Source: Paracoccus albus (lineage in GTDB: Bacteria; Pseudomonadota; Alphaproteobacteria; Rhodobacterales; Rhodobacteraceae). From it: a DNA stretch of 64,000 bases. The notes beneath the pieces are model-generated. The model was not told where the DNA came from. It searched no databases and saw only the letters and a list, made by a program, of their open reading frames with translations. This document shows positions 60,346 to 64,000 of this stretch, in pieces. The stretch is from positions 3,078,501 to 3,142,500 of the forward strand of contig NZ_CP115775.1 in the NCBI RefSeq assembly GCF_027913035.1, in the 5' to 3' direction. The stretch's first letter is position 1, and each line of letters begins with the position of its first letter. A program made the position numbers and the translations under genes.

Positions 60346-63300
60346 CAGAACTTCCGCAAAACTGGCAAGCCAACGAAGAAGCCCGCCGCACGTGGATGGC
60401 CGAAAACAGCCTGTACCGGCAGGAGGATGAGCATTCGTCCTGTGGCGTGGGCTTTGTGGTGTCGATCGACGGCAAGCCCTCGCGTCAGGTGGTGCAAAAC
60501 GGCATCGATGCGCTGAAGGCGATCTGGCATCGCGGGGCGGTGGATGCGGATGGCAAGACCGGCGACGGGGCGGGCATTCATGTACAGATCCCGGTGCCGT
60601 TCTTCTATGACCAGATCCGCCGCACCGGGCATGAGCCAGATGCCGACAAGCTGATCGCGGTCGGGCAGGTCTTCCTGCCGCGCACGGATTTCGGCGCGCA
60701 GGAACGCTGCCGGACTATCGTTGAATCCGAAGTGATCCGCATGGGTCACTATATCTATGGCTGGCGGCACGTGCCGGTGGATATCTCTGTATTGGGCGAC
60801 AAGGCCAACGCGACGCGCCCGGAGATCGAGCAGATTCTGATTCGCAATGAAAAGGGGCTGTCTCAGGTCGAGTTCGAACGTGAGCTTTACATCATCCGTC
60901 GCCGGATCGAAAAAGCTGCCGCTGCAGGTGGTGTGCAAGGGCTGTATTTCTGCTCGCTGTCCTGCCGGTCGATCATCTACAAGGGCATGATGCTGGCCGA
61001 ACAGGTGGCAGAGTTCTATCCCGACCTGAAAGACCCGCGTTTCGAAAGCGCATTCGCGCTGTATCACCAGCGGTATTCGACCAACACCTTCCCGCAATGG
61101 TGGCTGGCCCAGCCCTTCCGGATGCTGGCCCATAATGGTGAGATCAACACATTGAAGGGCAACCTGAACTGGTTGCGCAGCCATGAGATCCGCATGGCCT
61201 CGGGCGCTTTTGGCGAGATGGCAGAGGATATCAAGCCGATCGTTCCGGGTGGTTCGTCGGATTCAGCCGCACTGGATGCAGTGTTCGAGGTGATGGTGCG
61301 GTCAGGCCGTTCGGCGCCGATGACCAAGACCATGCTTGTTCCGGAAAGCTGGTCCAAGACCGTGACCGACATGCCCAAGGCCTGGGCGGATATGTATGCC
61401 TATTGCAACGCCGTGATGGAGCCGTGGGACGGCCCCGCTGCCCTTGCGATGACCGATGGACGCTGGGTCTGCGGCGGGCTGGACCGCAACGGGCTGCGTC
61501 CGATGCGCTATGTCGTAACGGGAGAGGGGCTGCTGATCGCCGGTTCGGAAGCGGGCATGGTGCCCGTGGATGAGGCAACGGCGGTGGAAAAAGGCGCGCT
61601 TGGTCCGGGGCAGATGATCTGCGTCGATATGGAAGAGGGCAAGCTTTACCACGATTCCGAGATCAAGGACAGGCTGGCGTCGTCTCAGCCCTTTGGGGAG
61701 TGGCTGGCGAAGGTCACGCAACTTTCCGAACAGATGCGCGACCTGCCAGAGCGCACGACGCTGAAGGGCGAAGATCTGCGCCGCCGCCAGATTGCCGCAG
61801 GCTACACGCTGGAAGAGCTGGAAAATGTGCTGTCCCCAATGGCAGAGGACGGCAAGGAATCGCTGGCATCGATGGGCGATGACACTCCGCCCGCGGTGCT
61901 GTCGAACCAGTATCGCCCGCTGAGCCACTTCTTCCGCCAGAACTTCAGCCAGGTGACGAACCCGCCGATTGACTCGCTTCGTGAGACGCGGGTGATGTCG
62001 CTGAAAACGCGCTTCGGCAACCTGAAGAACGTGCTGGACGAAAGCAGCAGTCAGACCGAAATCCTGCTGCTGGAAACGCCATTCGTCGCCAACCGCGAAT
62101 TCGCCGAGATGATGGAGATGTTCGGCGCTTCGGCGACGCGCATCGACTGCACCTTCCCCAAAGGCGCGGGACCAGAGGCGCTCGGCGATGCTCTGGCGCG
62201 TATCCGCAACGAGGCAGAGGATGCCGTGCGCTCAGGCGCGGGTCATCTGGTGCTGACGGATGAGGGGATTGATGAGGTCCGCGTTGGCGTGCCGATGATC
62301 CTTGCCACCAGTGCAATCCACAGCTGGCTGACCCACAAAGGGCTGCGGACCTTCTGTTCGCTGAACGTGCGTTCCGCCGAATGTATCGACCCGCATTACT
62401 TCGCGGTTCTGATCGGCTGCGGCGCGACGACCGTGAACCCTTATCTGGCGCAGGACAGCGTGGCGGACCGGATTGATCGTGGCCTGTTGGAGGGCTCTCT
62501 GATCGAAAATATGCGCCGTTACCGCGACGCGATAGATCAGGGCCTGCTGAAGATCATGGCCAAGATGGGGATTTCGGTTCTGTCATCCTATCGCGGTGGT
62601 CTGAACTTTGAAGCCGTGGGCCTGTCCCGTGCGCTTGTGAACGAATATTTCCCCGGTATGCACAGCCGGATTTCCGGCATCGGGTTGCATGGTATCCAGC
62701 ACAAGCTTGAAGATGTGCATTCGCGCGGATTCAGCGGCAATGGCGATGAATTGCTGCCGGTTGGCGGTTTCTACAAGCTGCGCCGTTCGGGCGAGAAGCA
62801 CGCCTGGGAAGCCAATACGATGCGGCTGCTGCAACTGGCCTGCGAAAAAGCCAGCTATGACGTCTGGAAGCAGTATTCCAAGGCGATGCGGGCCAATCCG
62901 CCGATCCACATCCGCGATCTGCTGGACATCAAGCCGCTTGGCAAGCCGGTTCCGATCGAAGAGGTGGAGAGCATCACCAGCATCCGCAAGCGTTTCGTGA
63001 CGCCGGGGATGAGCCTTGGCGCCTTGTCGCCCGAGGCGCATATGACGCTGAACATCGCCATGAACCGGATCGGTGCGAAATCCGACAGCGGCGAGGGCGG
63101 CGAGGATCCGGCGCATAGCCATCCGCTGCCGAATGGCGACAATCCCTGTGCGAAGGTGAAGCAGGTGGCGTCGGGCCGGTTCGGGGTCACGGCGGAATAT
63201 CTGAACGCCTGTGAAGAGCTGGAAATCAAGGTCGCGCAGGGTGCGAAACCCGGTGAGGGCGGGCAGTTGCCGGGCATGAAGGTGACGAAGCTGATCGCCC

Positions 63301-64000
63301 GCCTGCGCCACTCGACGCCGGGGGTCACGCTGATCTCGCCGCCGCCGCATCACGATATCTACTCTATCGAGGATCTGGCGCAGCTGATCTATGACCTCAA
63401 GCAGATCAACCCGCGTGCGAAAATCACCGTGAAGCTGGTGGCGTCCTCGGGCGTTGGCACGATTGCGGCGGGTGTGGCGAAGGCGAAGGCCGATATTATC
63501 CTGATCTCTGGCCATAATGGCGGGACGGGGGCTTCGCCCGCGACCTCGATCAAGTTCGCGGGGCTGCCCTGGGAGATGGGCCTGACCGAGGCGCATCAGG
63601 TTCTGGCGATGAACAATCTGCGCGAACGTGTCACGCTGCGCACCGATGGCGGGCTGCGGACGGGCCGCGACATCGTCATGGCGGCGATGATGGGGGCCGA
63701 GGAATACGGCATCGGCACCGCCGCGCTCATCGCCATGGGCTGCATCATGGTGCGTCAGTGCCAGTCGAACACCTGCCCCGTGGGCGTCTGTACGCAGGAC
63801 GAAAAGCTGCGTTCGATGTTCAACGGCAGTGCCGACAAGGTGGTCAACCTGATCACCTTCTATGCAACCGAGGTGCGCGAGGTTCTGGCATCCATCGGGG
63901 CGCGGTCCCTGGATGAGGTGATCGGGCGTGCGGACCTGCTGACTCAGGTCAGCCGGGGTGCCGCGCATCTGGACGATCTGGACCTGAACCCGCTGCTTAT
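60342..64000 (+). CDS. gltB: Glutamate synthase large (alpha) subunit, truncated by the window edge
   Basis: GltB is the iron-sulfur flavoprotein that transfers the glutamine amide to 2-oxoglutarate. About 1219 codons are present and the gene continues past the right edge. The N-terminal Ntn-glutaminase domain has Cys34 in SSCGVGF, the nucleophile exposed after removal of the first 33 residues. The central and FMN domains follow, with the [3Fe-4S] ligands near residue 1135 in RQCQSNTCPVGVCTQ. AAGGAGG precedes the ATG and the start overlaps the DUF4328 gene stop by ATGA. Confidence 0.95.
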   Translation, partial: MTELPQNWQANEEARRTWMAENSLYRQEDEHSSCGVGFVVSIDGKPSRQVVQNGIDALKAIWHRGAVDADGKTGDGAGIHVQIPVPFFYDQIRRTGHEPDADKLIAVGQVFLPRTDFGAQERCRTIVESEVIRMGHYIYGWRHVPVDISVLGDKANATRPEIEQILIRNEKGLSQVEFERELYIIRRRIEKAAAAGGVQGLYFCSLSCRSIIYKGMMLAEQVAEFYPDLKDPRFESAFALYHQRYSTNTFPQWWLAQPFRMLAHNGEINTLKGNLNWLRSHEIRMASGAFGEMAEDIKPIVPGGSSDSAALDAVFEVMVRSGRSAPMTKTMLVPESWSKTVTDMPKAWADMYAYCNAVMEPWDGPAALAMTDGRWVCGGLDRNGLRPMRYVVTGEGLLIAGSEAGMVPVDEATAVEKGALGPGQMICVDMEEGKLYHDSEIKDRLASSQPFGEWLAKVTQLSEQMRDLPERTTLKGEDLRRRQIAAGYTLEELENVLSPMAEDGKESLASMGDDTPPAVLSNQYRPLSHFFRQNFSQVTNPPIDSLRETRVMSLKTRFGNLKNVLDESSSQTEILLLETPFVANREFAEMMEMFGASATRIDCTFPKGAGPEALGDALARIRNEAEDAVRSGAGHLVLTDEGIDEVRVGVPMILATSAIHSWLTHKGLRTFCSLNVRSAECIDPHYFAVLIGCGATTVNPYLAQDSVADRIDRGLLEGSLIENMRRYRDAIDQGLLKIMAKMGISVLSSYRGGLNFEAVGLSRALVNEYFPGMHSRISGIGLHGIQHKLEDVHSRGFSGNGDELLPVGGFYKLRRSGEKHAWEANTMRLLQLACEKASYDVWKQYSKAMRANPPIHIRDLLDIKPLGKPVPIEEVESITSIRKRFVTPGMSLGALSPEAHMTLNIAMNRIGAKSDSGEGGEDPAHSHPLPNGDNPCAKVKQVASGRFGVTAEYLNACEELEIKVAQGAKPGEGGQLPGMKVTKLIARLRHSTPGVTLISPPPHHDIYSIEDLAQLIYDLKQINPRAKITVKLVASSGVGTIAAGVAKAKADIILISGHNGGTGASPATSIKFAGLPWEMGLTEAHQVLAMNNLRERVTLRTDGGLRTGRDIVMAAMMGAEEYGIGTAALIAMGCIMVRQCQSNTCPVGVCTQDEKLRSMFNGSADKVVNLITFYATEVREVLASIGARSLDEVIGRADLLTQVSRGAAHLDDLDLNPLL

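Noticed and set aside
62583..63968. Minus-strand open frame of 461 codons inside gltB
   Set aside because: It is the antisense of the conserved FMN/synthase part of gltB and is His/Arg/Gln-rich without motifs.
1..64000. CRISPR arrays, insertion sequences, prophage genes, integrases or attachment sites
   Set aside because: No regularly spaced repeats, no transposase or integrase frames and no phage structural genes were seen; the only tRNA (55069-55153) has no adjacent integrase.

Overview
The window looks like chromosome of an alphaproteobacterium of the Rhodobacteraceae/Paracoccaceae, probably Paracoccus or a close relative. That placement is inference, from the high-GC dense coding, the kdsD-lptC-lptA-lptB-hpf-ptsN cluster without rpoN, the DUF4170-waaA-lpxK block, the NnrU protein, and the gltD-(two unknown genes)-gltB layout. 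Neighbouring genes very often overlap by ATGA or TGATG junctions. I see no insertion sequence, prophage, CRISPR array or rRNA. There is one tRNA (Leu, anticodon CAG).

Layout. 1-1.2 kb: tail of a UDP-sugar dehydrogenase and a family 2-like glycosyltransferase. 1.5-6.4 kb: RNase D, then KdsD, LptC, LptA, LptB (Kdo synthesis and LPS export), long-form HPF, PtsN and a 63-residue charged protein. 6.4-9.9 kb: MutY (minus strand), then a DUF721 protein, a DsbA-like thioredoxin and a CaiB/BaiF CoA-transferase. 9.8-12.3 kb (minus): DUF4170, WaaA and LpxK. 12.4-15.6 kb: CbiX-like chelatase, NnrU, and a divergent FAD oxidoreductase/MnmD pair that looks like a split MnmC. 15.6-18.7 kb: lytic transglycosylase divergent from DapA. 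18.7-24.7 kb (minus): a complete Mrp-type cation/proton antiporter with fused A-B subunit. 24.9-27.2 kb: RuvC, RuvA, a 27-residue ORF resembling an HtpX C-terminus, and RuvB. 27.2-32.5 kb: thioesterase, then on the minus strand Asd, YggT, hydrolase, RecQ and peroxiredoxin.

32.6-39.2 kb: thioesterase-like protein, UMF1-type transporter, MepA endopeptidase, phytase-like esterase, a LysR regulator divergent from a serine hydrolase, and a YhhQ transporter. 39.25-39.5 kb: a compact structured-RNA candidate carrying a 17-nt complement of the 16S rRNA tail, an 18-codon ORF and an intrinsic terminator. This is the most unusual signal in the window. 39.5-46.1 kb: response regulator-PP2C phosphatase, indolepyruvate oxidoreductase with divergent Lrp regulator, and a UDP-glucuronate epimerase. 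46.2-52.9 kb: a sugar ABC transporter plus Gfo/Idh dehydrogenase and TIM-barrel enzyme, divergent from a LacI regulator with a clear operator. 52.9-57.1 kb: phospholipase D-like protein, a small membrane protein, tRNA-Leu, an NDUFA9-like protein and UppP. 57.3-64 kb: glutamate synthase operon gltD-unknown-DUF4328-gltB, with gltB running off the end.

Many of the genes serve the envelope: Kdo and lipid A synthesis, LPS export, murein hydrolysis, undecaprenyl phosphate recycling, nucleotide-sugar enzymes and diaminopimelate precursors. DapA and Asd sit in separate transcription units but feed the same lysine/murein branch.
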